A model generated the notes under the pieces. The model had not been told where the DNA came from. It was given only the letters and a program-made list of their open reading frames with translations, and searched no databases. DNA of 62,612 bases from Rhizobium sp. Its GTDB lineage: Bacteria > Pseudomonadota > Alphaproteobacteria > Rhizobiales > Rhizobiaceae. The stretch is taken from contig DPXQ01000049.1 in NCBI GenBank assembly GCA_003527225.1, forward strand, positions 15,973-78,584, read 5' to 3'. Made by a program: the position numbers and the translations under genes. The first letter of the stretch is position 1, and the number at the start of each line of letters is the position of its first letter. This document shows positions 42,001 through 49,575 of the stretch, piece after piece.

Positions 42001-43720
42001 CACGTTCATCGTTAACGGCAGCAATGCGAACGAGACCTTCAACGTCTATACGGTCGCTGACTGGCTCGCACTTGGTGGCAACCTGGCCAGCCAACTCAAT
42101 GCGGGAACCGAGATCGTCGTCGCACGCGGCGGCTTGAGCAACAACAAAATCATCGCCGAGCTGCGCAACGTCGAGGAGCTGGTGATCAACACCGGCGGCG
42201 GCAACGACACCGTCAACGTCAGCGGCAATTTTGACGCCACTCATCTCGCCTATAATACGATCCACATCAACGGCGACGACGGCGACGATACGGTCGACAT
42301 TTCGGGGCTCACCTCCGATCACCGCATAGTCTTCCACGGTAACGGCGGGAGCGACAATGTGATGGGCGACCTGCGTCCGCAGGACGTCGTCGATAGCGTC
42401 GGCGGCTCAATTGGCAGCAGCGGCAACGGCACTACGAATGGTGGTGTCGGTGGTTCTGACGACGACGACGAGGACGACGAAGCCTATAACCGCGCACCGG
42501 TGAACTCCGGGCCTCTCACACTACCGCCGCTCGGCGTCAACACCCAGATGGTTCTGACAGCGGCGATGCTGCTGACCAACAGTTCCGATCCCGACGGCGA
42601 CATGCTGACCGTCGCCAATCTGACGGCATCCTCCGGGATGGTCAGCCAGGGCAATGACGGCAGCTGGACGTTTACGCCCGAGAGCGACGATACGAGCAAT
42701 GTTTCGTTCAGCTACGAGGTTTCAGACGGCTCGCATAGCATCGCCCAGTCGGCAACGCTCGACCTCGTCCCTGCCTCCCAATCTGGAGATGCCGGTGCGG
42801 TTGGTTCCGGCGCACAGGCTCCCGCTCCCGAAGCTTCTATCGGTACCGATGGCGCGGACGTGATGTTTGGTGAAGGCGGTGAGGACGTCCTGAGCGGCGG
42901 TACCGGCGATGATCTCATTCTCGGCAATGGCGGCGACGATACTCTGATCGGTGGCGCCGGCGATGACTTGATCAAGGGCGGAGACGGCAATGATGTCGTC
43001 TTCGGTGGCTCGGGTAACGACGATCTGTTCGGTGGCTCAGGCAATGACATGGTCTTCGGCGATAGCGGCAATGACCGGATCTTCGCCGACGACGGCAATG
43101 ATGTGGTCGAAGGCGGCTCTGGTAACGATACCGTCTATGGCGGTGCCGGCGACGACCGCATCTTGGCAACGCTCAACGACGGCGATGATGTTTACTGGGG
43201 CGATGCCGGGCAGGACACACTCGACTACGCCGCGATCACCGCCAATCTGACGGTCGACCTCGGCAACGGGACGATGCAGCACGGCAGTGTGACGAGTGCA
43301 CTGAGCGGCAACGATGCGGTCTTCGGCTTCGAGAACATCATTGCAGGCTCGGGCAACGATACGATCAGCGCCAGTGGGGTAGCCAATATCATGGATGGAG
43401 GGCTCGGAAACGACACCTTCGTCTTTGGATCCGCACAGGATGCGAACGGCGATACCATCAACGGCTTCCAGCCGGGCGACAAGATCGACCTGTCCCGTAT
43501 CGACGCGGACGACGGAACGGTCGGACATCAGTCCTTCGTGCTCTTTGCCGGTACCGGTTTCACCGCAGCCGGCCAGGTTCTGGTGCTGCATGAAATACGG
43601 GATGGCGTCGACCACACCATCGTCGCCGGCAACACCCAAGGCGGAGAATCGGCCGACTTCGAGATCGATCTCGTCGGATACCACAATCTCTCGGCCTCCG
43701 ACTTTTCGGGTGTCAGTTGA
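36053..43720 (+). CDS. Giant RTX protein with animal-haem-peroxidase domain, type I secreted
   Basis: 2555 residues, AGGAG upstream of the ATG. Residues 1-330: unknown. About 330-1150: animal-type haem peroxidase with the full catalytic set by comparison with myeloperoxidase: Ca/haem Asp370 and distal His371 (FGQFFDHGLDF), catalytic Arg660 and haem-linking Glu663 (GDGRVNE), proximal His845 (FRFGHSTL), and the NIARGRD motif. About 1183-1346: calcium-binding RTX nonapeptides. About 1640-1830: cadherin-like modules; an acidic linker and an Ig-like module (about 2146-2240) follow. About 2266-2370: more RTX repeats. The C-terminus ends in the DLSRID...HNLSASDF cassette of type I substrates. No N-terminal signal peptide. 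The architecture matches rhizobiocin-like RTX peroxidases; activity as toxin, adhesin or oxidant defence is not decided by sequence. Confidence 0.9.
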   Translation: MTTALKPFVINIGDIQFLIDQVNLQPLFDASGALIFNWDGATTVYASPAAALANSPLYVPGTLFPGDPAADAAAAINLYGSSYYSVADAGGVRDVSGVANNLDPAHASWGAVNVPFINFTSTGDLGYGHYLNGVASFDPGAFYGALIGSSGVALGDKTAGSYTMNDVNGNGVYDAGDSVSVVDYTPRMITQTIMTGGVKFLTDANGHIVHWNAAQFASDPVYAALFAGIATANLVDGAAVVNTAPTALGSWNAGLYSYGLLMQALGIDQTNEFAEITLNYGNGTFVQTIVFSQAAYDLVNLIQTHGIDTTGLQNGDSILDPNASNPYGLLAEFGVQDQQNPNNGEYFIESQNPGVAPTNGFFAVFGQFFDHGLDFIGKGGNEVKITIPLAQNDPLYGVIGQDGKPTTTITISRASVDHFDENGVAQYVNHTSPFIDQSQTYGSDAQITQILREWVEDPNNAGTYIAGARLLDGDKNVAWTDGFGNVTQATLPTLNELRAHIEATGRDGLTWDDVLDLRVRDGNGQLVDFDAAAAGIQSQGSGHSLLIDMNPHVDGAHLSTPAALAAIQTLSDSLVGSGYAFGVTAQGVVYLDVPAGAMGPGSPATQLTGISALFPWLDFATFNIGNPMFGPLDPASDVYKAVSEIMMDAVGDHYVAGDGRVNENVALTSIHHVFHMEHDYQVQNLSIALFQQDAVNSPADHGVLHEWQVQVTANGSGSGLIANVAGHWEATEGILARDDNNNFYVAADGTLAGQLPVGHSLVVGRDGAYISAAGSYTDAAGFVSWDQDKLFEGTKLVVEMEYQHTAVDQYARAVSPDIPEFSAYSTDIDATISMAYSQGAFRFGHSTLRETIDTMDPNGNMTGQIMSFALQKAFLNPALYAQTGAASLVMGMTKQVMNDIDEFITPAMQQGLLDLPMDLAAINIARGRDVGLPTLNQARGLLGLGEYTSWNDFAQNIYHKESLVNFIAAYSFDGDVAHAKAVLDAADGITNAAFLESASITAATAFLNGANTDFNKIDLWIGGLAEAHISGGLLGETFNVVFVDQIQRLMDGDRFYYLYRLAGTQFGDEIINEQFKDMVERTTGATHLNGNIFGYADNYYELSDNASSVGQQGVEHKYGQTLADHPALGIYTNGGNSTAGNGGIISINGKDYVVDLRPDMQPDTLNTDGTPTSGADSNEVLAGTDNDDLIYLGYGDDTGYGDGGNDIIHGGSGGDRIYGGAGNDWLDGDDLPDVVDGGEGDDTIFGGDSGSSVAGFDQLIGGAGNDLIHGGIGIDKIFGNGGDDAIYGDGDTDPFMFGGDGNDIVDGGDEQDNLYGNTGDDLIIGGADKDILFGQEGDDILRPGIPLGSANPGGGNTGNTAFGPDEVVGGAGNTNAVDTGFDLVDLSDNVQPYQVEIDLAQQQNPNIGIDQNQILPTMFEIDGVIGTQSGDVIMGAAGGNWLIGGSGSDKFDASEFVRPNGTVGTATPDRTGNDVFVGGSIRIDALIGKYQISDGNGGFVDAAYDHYDGLIGASHRVDATAVLRGGLLEGAGTTDATFDKHFTEMLKSDQFKNLMLGDAGNDASSADVVEFTGVLADYTLEALDINGQPVTDPHTNWGSVAAIRIKDNGHTDPDPLLARAPTDGTDLLIGIEQLKFADGILNPQAYFDIAPTVDLDYVPLPGPNGTVLDGSAGNNNATTYTENAAGTAITTMPAIADPDDSTIHSARITLRETIPGDRLNVGTMPAGVTATGDGTGAIVLSGIASLAAYQQALAAITFDSTSDNPTAQQRHIDVTVNDGLKDSAAATTTVTVTPVDDATTAAADDLIITNFGTVAFTVPDWALTANDTDPDGAGINGINTISNLMTGINGTSHSNISQSVTIRDNAGPGTTPGGSFHYSLSNPAIGMTNPSPTVTVIRDASGPLDGTVNADIIVGNGGSSTINADGGNDIIFSGRGADAVNAGDGDDTIVWNANNANGNNNNGTDGRDVVDGGANATAMSVGDTFIVNGSNANETFNVYTVADWLALGGNLASQLNAGTEIVVARGGLSNNKIIAELRNVEELVINTGGGNDTVNVSGNFDATHLAYNTIHINGDDGDDTVDISGLTSDHRIVFHGNGGSDNVMGDLRPQDVVDSVGGSIGSSGNGTTNGGVGGSDDDDEDDEAYNRAPVNSGPLTLPPLGVNTQMVLTAAMLLTNSSDPDGDMLTVANLTASSGMVSQGNDGSWTFTPESDDTSNVSFSYEVSDGSHSIAQSATLDLVPASQSGDAGAVGSGAQAPAPEASIGTDGADVMFGEGGEDVLSGGTGDDLILGNGGDDTLIGGAGDDLIKGGDGNDVVFGGSGNDDLFGGSGNDMVFGDSGNDRIFADDGNDVVEGGSGNDTVYGGAGDDRILATLNDGDDVYWGDAGQDTLDYAAITANLTVDLGNGTMQHGSVTSALSGNDAVFGFENIIAGSGNDTISASGVANIMDGGLGNDTFVFGSAQDANGDTINGFQPGDKIDLSRIDADDGTVGHQSFVLFAGTGFTAAGQVLVLHEIRDGVDHTIVAGNTQGGESADFEIDLVGYHNLSASDFSGVS

Positions 43721-43813
43721 TCCTTACAAGCAAGGACAGGGGCGCGGTAGAAACCTATCTCCCGGCGTCCCTGCCCGATCCGGGTGATCCACACGACTGG
43801 GGGCAGGTCTGTC

Positions 43814-45535
43814 ATGAGCACGCAACGCAAACGCAAGAACGCCAGAAAGCCGCAAGTGGTCGATCAAATCGGCAGCTATCGCGGCATCAGCATCTTTCTG
43901 TTCGCCATATCCGGCGTGATAAACCTACTGGCACTGACGGGCTCATTCTACATGCTGCAGATCTATGACCGGGCATTGACGAGCGGCAGCGTACCGACGC
44001 TCATCGCCCTTTCGGTGCTGGCGATCGGCCTGTATCTGTTCCAGGGCATATTTGATGTCCTGCGCTCGCAGATACTAGTACGCATCGGTGCGAATTTCGA
44101 CCAGAAGCTGGCACCGCTCGCCCATCAGGTGGTTATCGAAATGCCACGCTACGGCTACTCGACATCCGAAGCGTTGGAGCGCGGACGCGACGTTGATACG
44201 GTTCGCGGCTTCTTCGCCAGCCAGGCGCCTATGGCACTGTTCGATCTGCCATGGATGCCGCTTTTCCTCGGCTTCGTCTATCTGCTGCATCCGATGCTCG
44301 GTCTGCTGACCATGGCGGGGGCCGTGGTGCTCATCGGGCTGACGGTGGTCACCGAAATCCTGACGCGGCGAGCCAGCGGCGACATGCATCAGGCCACGAT
44401 CCGCCGCAATATTCTGGCGGACTCCAATGCCCGCAATGCCGACATTCTCAAGGCGATGGGATTTGGTGGGCGGGCGGTGACCCGATTCGAGAATGCGAAC
44501 GCCACGCACCTGAAACTGCAGACACGCACCAGCGACATCAGCGGTACCTTTAGCGGTCTGTCCAAGGTGTTGCGCATGATGCTCCAGTCGGCCCTGCTCG
44601 GTCTCGGCGCCTTCCTGACGATCCGAGGGGAGCTGTCGGCAGGGGCCATCATCGCCTGCTCGGTCGCCTCGGCCCGGGCACTGTCACCGGTCGACCTGGC
44701 GATCGGCAACTGGAAGCATGTGGTATCGGCACGACGCAGCTTTCACCGATTGAAGGAGACCCTGGCGGCAATGGACGACAACAGTCAGTTGCTCGACCTG
44801 CCAAAGCCTTCTCACGCACTGAAGCTCGAAAACGTCACTGTGGTGTCTCCGGGCACCGGTGCCGTCCTAGTCAGCGATGTCAATTTCGAACTCAAGGCCG
44901 GTCAAGCGCTCGGACTGATTGGCCCGAGCGGCGGCGGCAAGACATCGCTGGCCAAGGGCATTGTCGGAATCTGGCCCCTCCTGCGCGGCAGCGTTCGCCT
45001 GGACGGTGCCGAACTCGACCAATGGCGCGCCGATGCCTTGGGGGAAAATATCGGCTATTTGCCGCAGGACGTTTCCCTGCTCGATGGCACGATCGCCGAT
45101 AATATCTCCCGCTTCGATGCCGAAAAGGATGCCCGCAAGATCGTCTCTGCGGCGAAAGCCGCTGGCGTGCATGAGATGATCGTTCGCCTCAGCGAGGGTT
45201 ATCAGACGGAACTTGGACCGTCCGGAATGGCACTTTCGGCCGGCCAGCGGCAACGTATTGGCCTTGCCCGAGCGCTCTATGGCGATCCGTTCCTCGTCGT
45301 GCTCGATGAACCGAACTCCAATCTCGACGCCGACGGCGAGGCTGCCCTCAGCGAGGCGCTTGTGAATATCCGGCGGCGCAACGGCATCGTCGTGGTGATC
45401 GCCCACCGACCGAGCGCATTGGCAGCTGTCGATCTGGTCGGTGTCGTCCAAGGGGGACGCCTGATTGCAATCGGTCCGAAGCAGGAGATCATCGGTGGAC
45501 CGAGCGTAATTCCCTCGACCATTGCAGCCGAGTAG
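43814..45535 (+). CDS. Type I secretion ABC transporter (permease/ATPase, PrtD/LipB type)
   Basis: 573 residues from ATG 43814 (GGGGGCAGG upstream). Six hydrophobic segments in the first 310 residues, then an ATPase domain with Walker A GPSGGGKTS, signature LSAGQRQR, Walker B VVLDEPNSNLD and H-loop IAHRPSA. There is no N-terminal peptidase-like domain, which places it with protease/lipase/S-layer exporters rather than HlyB. 93 bases after the peroxidase gene and 23 before the second RTX gene. It should form the export complex with the HlyD-like protein and a TolC protein encoded elsewhere. Confidence 0.93.
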   Translation: MSTQRKRKNARKPQVVDQIGSYRGISIFLFAISGVINLLALTGSFYMLQIYDRALTSGSVPTLIALSVLAIGLYLFQGIFDVLRSQILVRIGANFDQKLAPLAHQVVIEMPRYGYSTSEALERGRDVDTVRGFFASQAPMALFDLPWMPLFLGFVYLLHPMLGLLTMAGAVVLIGLTVVTEILTRRASGDMHQATIRRNILADSNARNADILKAMGFGGRAVTRFENANATHLKLQTRTSDISGTFSGLSKVLRMMLQSALLGLGAFLTIRGELSAGAIIACSVASARALSPVDLAIGNWKHVVSARRSFHRLKETLAAMDDNSQLLDLPKPSHALKLENVTVVSPGTGAVLVSDVNFELKAGQALGLIGPSGGGKTSLAKGIVGIWPLLRGSVRLDGAELDQWRADALGENIGYLPQDVSLLDGTIADNISRFDAEKDARKIVSAAKAAGVHEMIVRLSEGYQTELGPSGMALSAGQRQRIGLARALYGDPFLVVLDEPNSNLDADGEAALSEALVNIRRRNGIVVVIAHRPSALAAVDLVGVVQGGRLIAIGPKQEIIGGPSVIPSTIAAE

Positions 45536-45558
45536 CCTCAAGGTTGTAGGAGGAAGAC

Positions 45559-48009
45559 ATGGAAGACCGGCTTATCCTCGGCATTCCCGGAGAAGGCGAA
45601 GACGACGCTCCGAAAAGGCGATTCGCCACATCCGAACTGAGCGCGCGCCCCCGCAGCTTTGCCATCCTGCCGTTCTTCTCCACGGCCTGGGCTTTCATCC
45701 TGGTGCGGTTCTTTTCCGCCGAGGACGAGGGGCAAGCGCATTCGCCGCCAAACAGCCTGCCCCATCCCATAAGCCGCCCGCGCGATGATGAGGACGTGAC
45801 GACCCAATCGATCCCCGAGACCGAGGGCGCCGAGGGAAACCGTATCCACAACAGCGGCTCGTTCGTCAAATCCGTTGCGGTGAATGGTGACTTCAATGCC
45901 GTCCTCGACCTTGATCTTTTCACCTTCATGCCCGGAGACAGAAACGCTGCGCCTGTTCGCTATTCCATACCCGCAGTGGACCATGGGCTGCGATCAGTGA
46001 AGGCGCCGGCCGTTTCGAAGAGGCCCCCGGCCATTGCCAATGACAATGACGCAAGTCCGGGCTCAGGCGGGCAAGGTACTGCGCCATCAGAAGCCCCTTC
46101 ACAGGGACCGCGCGACATCGTCCCCGGGACCACCAACAGCGGCAGCGCCGGAAATCAAGGGCCTCACCACGAAGATCCGAACGCGGGCAGCGATCCGCAG
46201 GGATCCGGCTCCCCTTCGAAAAACACCAACCGCCGACCGATCGTTACGGGGCCGGTCTACCTGAGCAATGGTCTGGTCAACCAGTCGATCATCATCACCA
46301 TGGGTGAACTTCTGACCGGCGCGACCGATCCCGATGGCGACGCCCTTGCGGTGCAGTCGCTCGATGTCGATTCCGGCGCGTTGAAATGGCTGGGTTTCAA
46401 TATGTGGCTTTTTACGCCGGAGGCCGACGCCACGGGGCCGGTGGTTTTCAGTTACAGCATCAGCGACGGCGCCGAAACAGTCTTGCAGAGTGCACATTTC
46501 GAGGTCTTGGCGCCCGTTGGCGAAGAGATCGAAGGAACCACAGGCGACGATATTCTGCTCGGCACCCCCTATGATGATCTAATCGATGCACAGGCCGGCA
46601 ACGACATCGTCTACGGACGCGAAGGTGACGATGTCATCCATGGAGGCGCCGGAAACGACCGGCTCAACGGCGGTGACGGCGACGACATCCTGTGGGGCGG
46701 CGGCGGAAACGACATCCTGTTCGGCGGGAATGGCAATGATATCCTGTTCGGCGAGGATGGCGACGATATTCTCTTCGGCGAAGATGGCGCAGATCTGCTG
46801 ATCGGCGGCATCGGTAACGATGCCCTTCATGGCGGGTCAGGCAACGACAACCTTGATGGCGGAGATGGCAGCGACACGCTCGACGGGGGAGACGGAAACG
46901 ACATCCTCGATGGCAGCCAGGGCGATGATACGCTGGATGGCGGCGCCGGCAACGATATCCTGGTCGGCAGCGATGGTTCCGATGGTCTGGACGGCGGCAC
47001 CGGTAACGATGCCCTTCATGGCGGGTCAGGCAACGACACCCTCGATGGCGGAGTGGGCAGCGACACGCTCGACGGGGGAGATGGAAACGACATCCTCGAT
47101 GGGGGCCAGGGCGATGATACGCTCGACGGCGGCGGCGGCAACGATATCCTGGTCGGCGGCGATGGTTCCGATGTTCTGGACGGCGGCACCGGTGATGATG
47201 CCCTTTATGGCGGAGCAGGCGTCGACAACCTCTTCGGCGCAGACGGCGGCGACACGCTCGACGGCGGAGATGACGATGATGTCCTCGATGGGGGCGACGG
47301 CAATGACGAGCTTGATGGCGGAGACGGCGACGACGTGCTGATTGGCGGCATGGGCGATGACGCCATTGATGGTGGAGCCGGCAATAATAGCATCGACGCA
47401 GGCGGCGGCTGCGACATCATTCATCTCAGTCAACTCGGGGGCGCCAACATCATTGACGGAGGTGACGGCGTCGATCTGCTCGACCTTTCCGATATAGACG
47501 TCGATTCGATCGTCGACCTACTCGGAGGATGGGCGGAGATTGACGGAAGCGAGCTTTCCAGTCTGTTCGAGATCGAAAATGTGCGTGGAGGCGCCGGGAA
47601 GGATCGACTGGTGGCGGACGCGGACGTCAATATCATTGTCGGCGGAGCTGGCAATGACACCTTCATCTTCCGCAATCTCGACGCCCTCACCAATGAGGGC
47701 GGGCCATGCGATCAGATCTCCGATTTCACCGTCGGCGATCGCATTGACCTATCGCGGCTGAACGGCGAAGTGGACGGTTTTGCTGACCAGAAGCTTTTCT
47801 TTGCCGGCCTCGCCTCGGCGAGCCCAAACGAGATCGGCGCAATCCGTTTCGAGCACCGGTTCATCACTGACGATGAAGAGGTCACGTTGGTGTCCGGCCA
47901 TCTTAGCCAGGATGGCGACAAGGACTTCGTACTGGTCCTAGAAGGCCATCACGACCTCACCGAAAACGACTTCATTCTGGCTGCCCGCGCCCTCGACGGT
48001 GACAGCTGA
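45559..48009 (+). CDS. Second RTX calcium-binding protein with Ig-like module
   Basis: 816 residues, strong AGGAGG site. Residues 1-60 hold a hydrophobic stretch (AILPFFSTAWAFILV) unusual for RTX proteins. Residues 70-225 are Pro/Gly/Ser-rich and probably disordered. About 226-320: an Ig/cadherin-like module starting NRRPIVTGPV that parallels the module of the peroxidase. About 325-620: about 30 RTX nonapeptides (GGxGxDxLx), including a near-identical 63-residue duplication. The C-terminal 120 residues carry the same cassette as the peroxidase (GDRIDLSRLN...HHDLTENDF). It therefore looks like a catalytic-domain-free companion exported by the same machinery. It lies between the ATPase and adaptor genes. 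Confidence 0.87.
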   Translation: MEDRLILGIPGEGEDDAPKRRFATSELSARPRSFAILPFFSTAWAFILVRFFSAEDEGQAHSPPNSLPHPISRPRDDEDVTTQSIPETEGAEGNRIHNSGSFVKSVAVNGDFNAVLDLDLFTFMPGDRNAAPVRYSIPAVDHGLRSVKAPAVSKRPPAIANDNDASPGSGGQGTAPSEAPSQGPRDIVPGTTNSGSAGNQGPHHEDPNAGSDPQGSGSPSKNTNRRPIVTGPVYLSNGLVNQSIIITMGELLTGATDPDGDALAVQSLDVDSGALKWLGFNMWLFTPEADATGPVVFSYSISDGAETVLQSAHFEVLAPVGEEIEGTTGDDILLGTPYDDLIDAQAGNDIVYGREGDDVIHGGAGNDRLNGGDGDDILWGGGGNDILFGGNGNDILFGEDGDDILFGEDGADLLIGGIGNDALHGGSGNDNLDGGDGSDTLDGGDGNDILDGSQGDDTLDGGAGNDILVGSDGSDGLDGGTGNDALHGGSGNDTLDGGVGSDTLDGGDGNDILDGGQGDDTLDGGGGNDILVGGDGSDVLDGGTGDDALYGGAGVDNLFGADGGDTLDGGDDDDVLDGGDGNDELDGGDGDDVLIGGMGDDAIDGGAGNNSIDAGGGCDIIHLSQLGGANIIDGGDGVDLLDLSDIDVDSIVDLLGGWAEIDGSELSSLFEIENVRGGAGKDRLVADADVNIIVGGAGNDTFIFRNLDALTNEGGPCDQISDFTVGDRIDLSRLNGEVDGFADQKLFFAGLASASPNEIGAIRFEHRFITDDEEVTLVSGHLSQDGDKDFVLVLEGHHDLTENDFILAARALDGDS
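46813..47190 (+). repeat. 189-bp tandem duplication inside the second RTX gene
   Basis: The sequence GGTAACGATGCCCTTCATGG starts at 46813 and again at 47002; a third, diverged copy begins at 47191. The period is exactly 189 bases = 63 residues = seven nonapeptide repeats, so the frame and beta-roll register are kept. The two units differ at only a few scattered bases, which points to a recent duplication. Confidence 0.85.
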
Positions 48010-48080
48010 GCGAATGCAAACAAACCGACGAACGGTTCAAACGAACTGTATGAACAACGCAGGACCCAGGAGGAAATGTT

Positions 48081-49406
48081 ATGAGTACAGCGCCTTCTAA
48101 CCGGCGGAGCAACCCGGAAAAGCCGTCGAGAAACGACTATGGCATCACGCGGCGTGTCACCGCCGCCGCCCTTCTGGCTGCCGGTTTGATTGTCGGATGC
48201 GGAGGCTGGGCCGCACAGGCGAGACTGTCTGGGGCGATCATCGCCCAAGGCAAGATTGTCGTGCGGAACCAGGTCAAACTCATCCAGCATCGCGACGGCG
48301 GCATTGTCGCCGATATCCTCGTGGCCAATGGCGATGTGGTCAAGGCCGGCGACGTTCTGGTCCGTCTCGACGAGACCCAAACGAAGGCGGAACTGGCGAT
48401 CGTAAGCGGACAGCTGGCCGAATTTCTCGGTCGGAGGGCTCGCCTCAGGGCCGAGCGGGACGGTGCCAAGGTGGTGAGTTTCGAGAAGGATTTCGAATCC
48501 ACGTCGCTCGCCTCGCAGATCGCCGATGGCGAGTTGCGGCTCTTTTCCGAAAATAGCGCCATGCAGGACGGCAAGCGCGAACAGCTCCGTCTCCAGGTCA
48601 TCCAGTATGAGGACCAGGTGCGCGGCCTTGAAGCGCAGCAGGCGGCCAACGAAATCGAGAGGTCCATTATCGCCGACGATCTGAAGCGCCTGCAACCGCT
48701 TGCCGACCAAAAGATCATTGACATCACGAAAACGCGCTCCATGGAGCGTGACCTTGCCAAAATCGACGGGCTGAAGGGCGAGATCGTATCCAACATAGCG
48801 CGCGTGAAAGGCCAGATCAGCGAAGCCAAGCTCAGGATCATAGAACTCGACCAGCAAGCGCATACCGATGCCCAGCGCGAATTGCGGGATGTCGACGCAC
48901 GTATCTCCGAGCTCCAGGAGCGATTGGTCGCGGCCCAAGACCGATTGTCGCGAATGGCATTGATCGCGCCGATCGACGGCGTCGTCAACGAGGTTTCCAT
49001 CCACAGCATCAACGGCGTGATCGCGCCTGGACAAACCGTAATGTCAATCGTCCCTGGTAACGAGGATCTGGCCGTCGAAGCGCGGCTGGCCCCGAACGAT
49101 ATCGATCAGGTTTTCCCCGGCCAGACGGCCAAGCTCCGGTTTTCCGCCTTCAACCAGCGCACCACTCCGCAAGTCGACGGAGCAGTTGACGTCGTCGCAG
49201 CCGCCGCCACGGTTGAGCCTTCCAGCGGTCAGGCCTACTACCTCAGCACAATTGCGATTTCCGGGGATCTGCACAATCTCGGTGACAAGCAACTGGTACC
49301 CGGCATGCCGGTCGAGGTCTTCTTCACCACCCAGGAACGTTCGGCACTCTCCTATCTGGTCAAACCATTCACCGATCAGATGATGCGCTCGTTCCGCGAA
49401 GAATGA
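48081..49406 (+). CDS. HlyD-family periplasmic adaptor of the type I secretion system
   Basis: 441 residues with one N-terminal membrane anchor (about 27-48), a lipoyl-like half motif near 60-100 (IQHRDGGIVADILV), a long helical coiled-coil hairpin (about 110-300), the second lipoyl half (LIAPIDGVVNEVSIHS) and a beta-barrel domain. AGGAGG site upstream. It links the inner-membrane ATPase to an outer-membrane TolC protein. PrtE/LapC type by length. Downstream of the second RTX gene and upstream of the M23 peptidase on the same strand. Confidence 0.93.
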   Translation: MSTAPSNRRSNPEKPSRNDYGITRRVTAAALLAAGLIVGCGGWAAQARLSGAIIAQGKIVVRNQVKLIQHRDGGIVADILVANGDVVKAGDVLVRLDETQTKAELAIVSGQLAEFLGRRARLRAERDGAKVVSFEKDFESTSLASQIADGELRLFSENSAMQDGKREQLRLQVIQYEDQVRGLEAQQAANEIERSIIADDLKRLQPLADQKIIDITKTRSMERDLAKIDGLKGEIVSNIARVKGQISEAKLRIIELDQQAHTDAQRELRDVDARISELQERLVAAQDRLSRMALIAPIDGVVNEVSIHSINGVIAPGQTVMSIVPGNEDLAVEARLAPNDIDQVFPGQTAKLRFSAFNQRTTPQVDGAVDVVAAAATVEPSSGQAYYLSTIAISGDLHNLGDKQLVPGMPVEVFFTTQERSALSYLVKPFTDQMMRSFREE

Positions 49407-49441
49407 TCGGCTGGCCAGCTGGTCTACAGGAGGTATGCCCC

Positions 49442-49522
49442 ATGTGCAGACGGCCGGACATGCCCCGTTCGGGAGATGGGCGAGCGCATCGATGCCTGAG
49501 CTGCCCGCATTGCCGGAGGTAG
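49442..49522 (+). CDS. Possible 26-residue Cys-rich small protein
   Basis: ATG at 49442 lies 7 bases after a perfect AGGAGGT (49428-49434), better placed than for any start of the following peptidase frame. The short frame encodes 26 residues that are Arg-rich and end in C-L-S-C-P-H-C-R-R, then TAG. It could be a real small protein, or a leader whose translation feeds the peptidase gene. Only the ribosome-binding site and the CxxCxxC pattern support it. Confidence 0.25.
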   Translation: MCRRPDMPRSGDGRAHRCLSCPHCRR

Positions 49523-49575
49523 AGGTGTTTGGAGGCGATCCGGTCAACCGGATATCTCACTGCGAACGCGGAAAT

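Noticed and set aside
39600..47400. Repeat arrays in the RTX genes considered as CRISPR or minisatellite
   Set aside because: The repeats are in-frame nonapeptide codons without conserved spacers or cas genes; they encode calcium-binding beta-rolls.
49495..49575. Frame starting MPELPALPEVEV upstream of the M23 signal peptide, like the N-terminus of MutM/Nei glycosylases
   Set aside because: Only the first residues resemble MutM; no other part of a glycosylase is present and a signal peptide follows, so this is coincidence.
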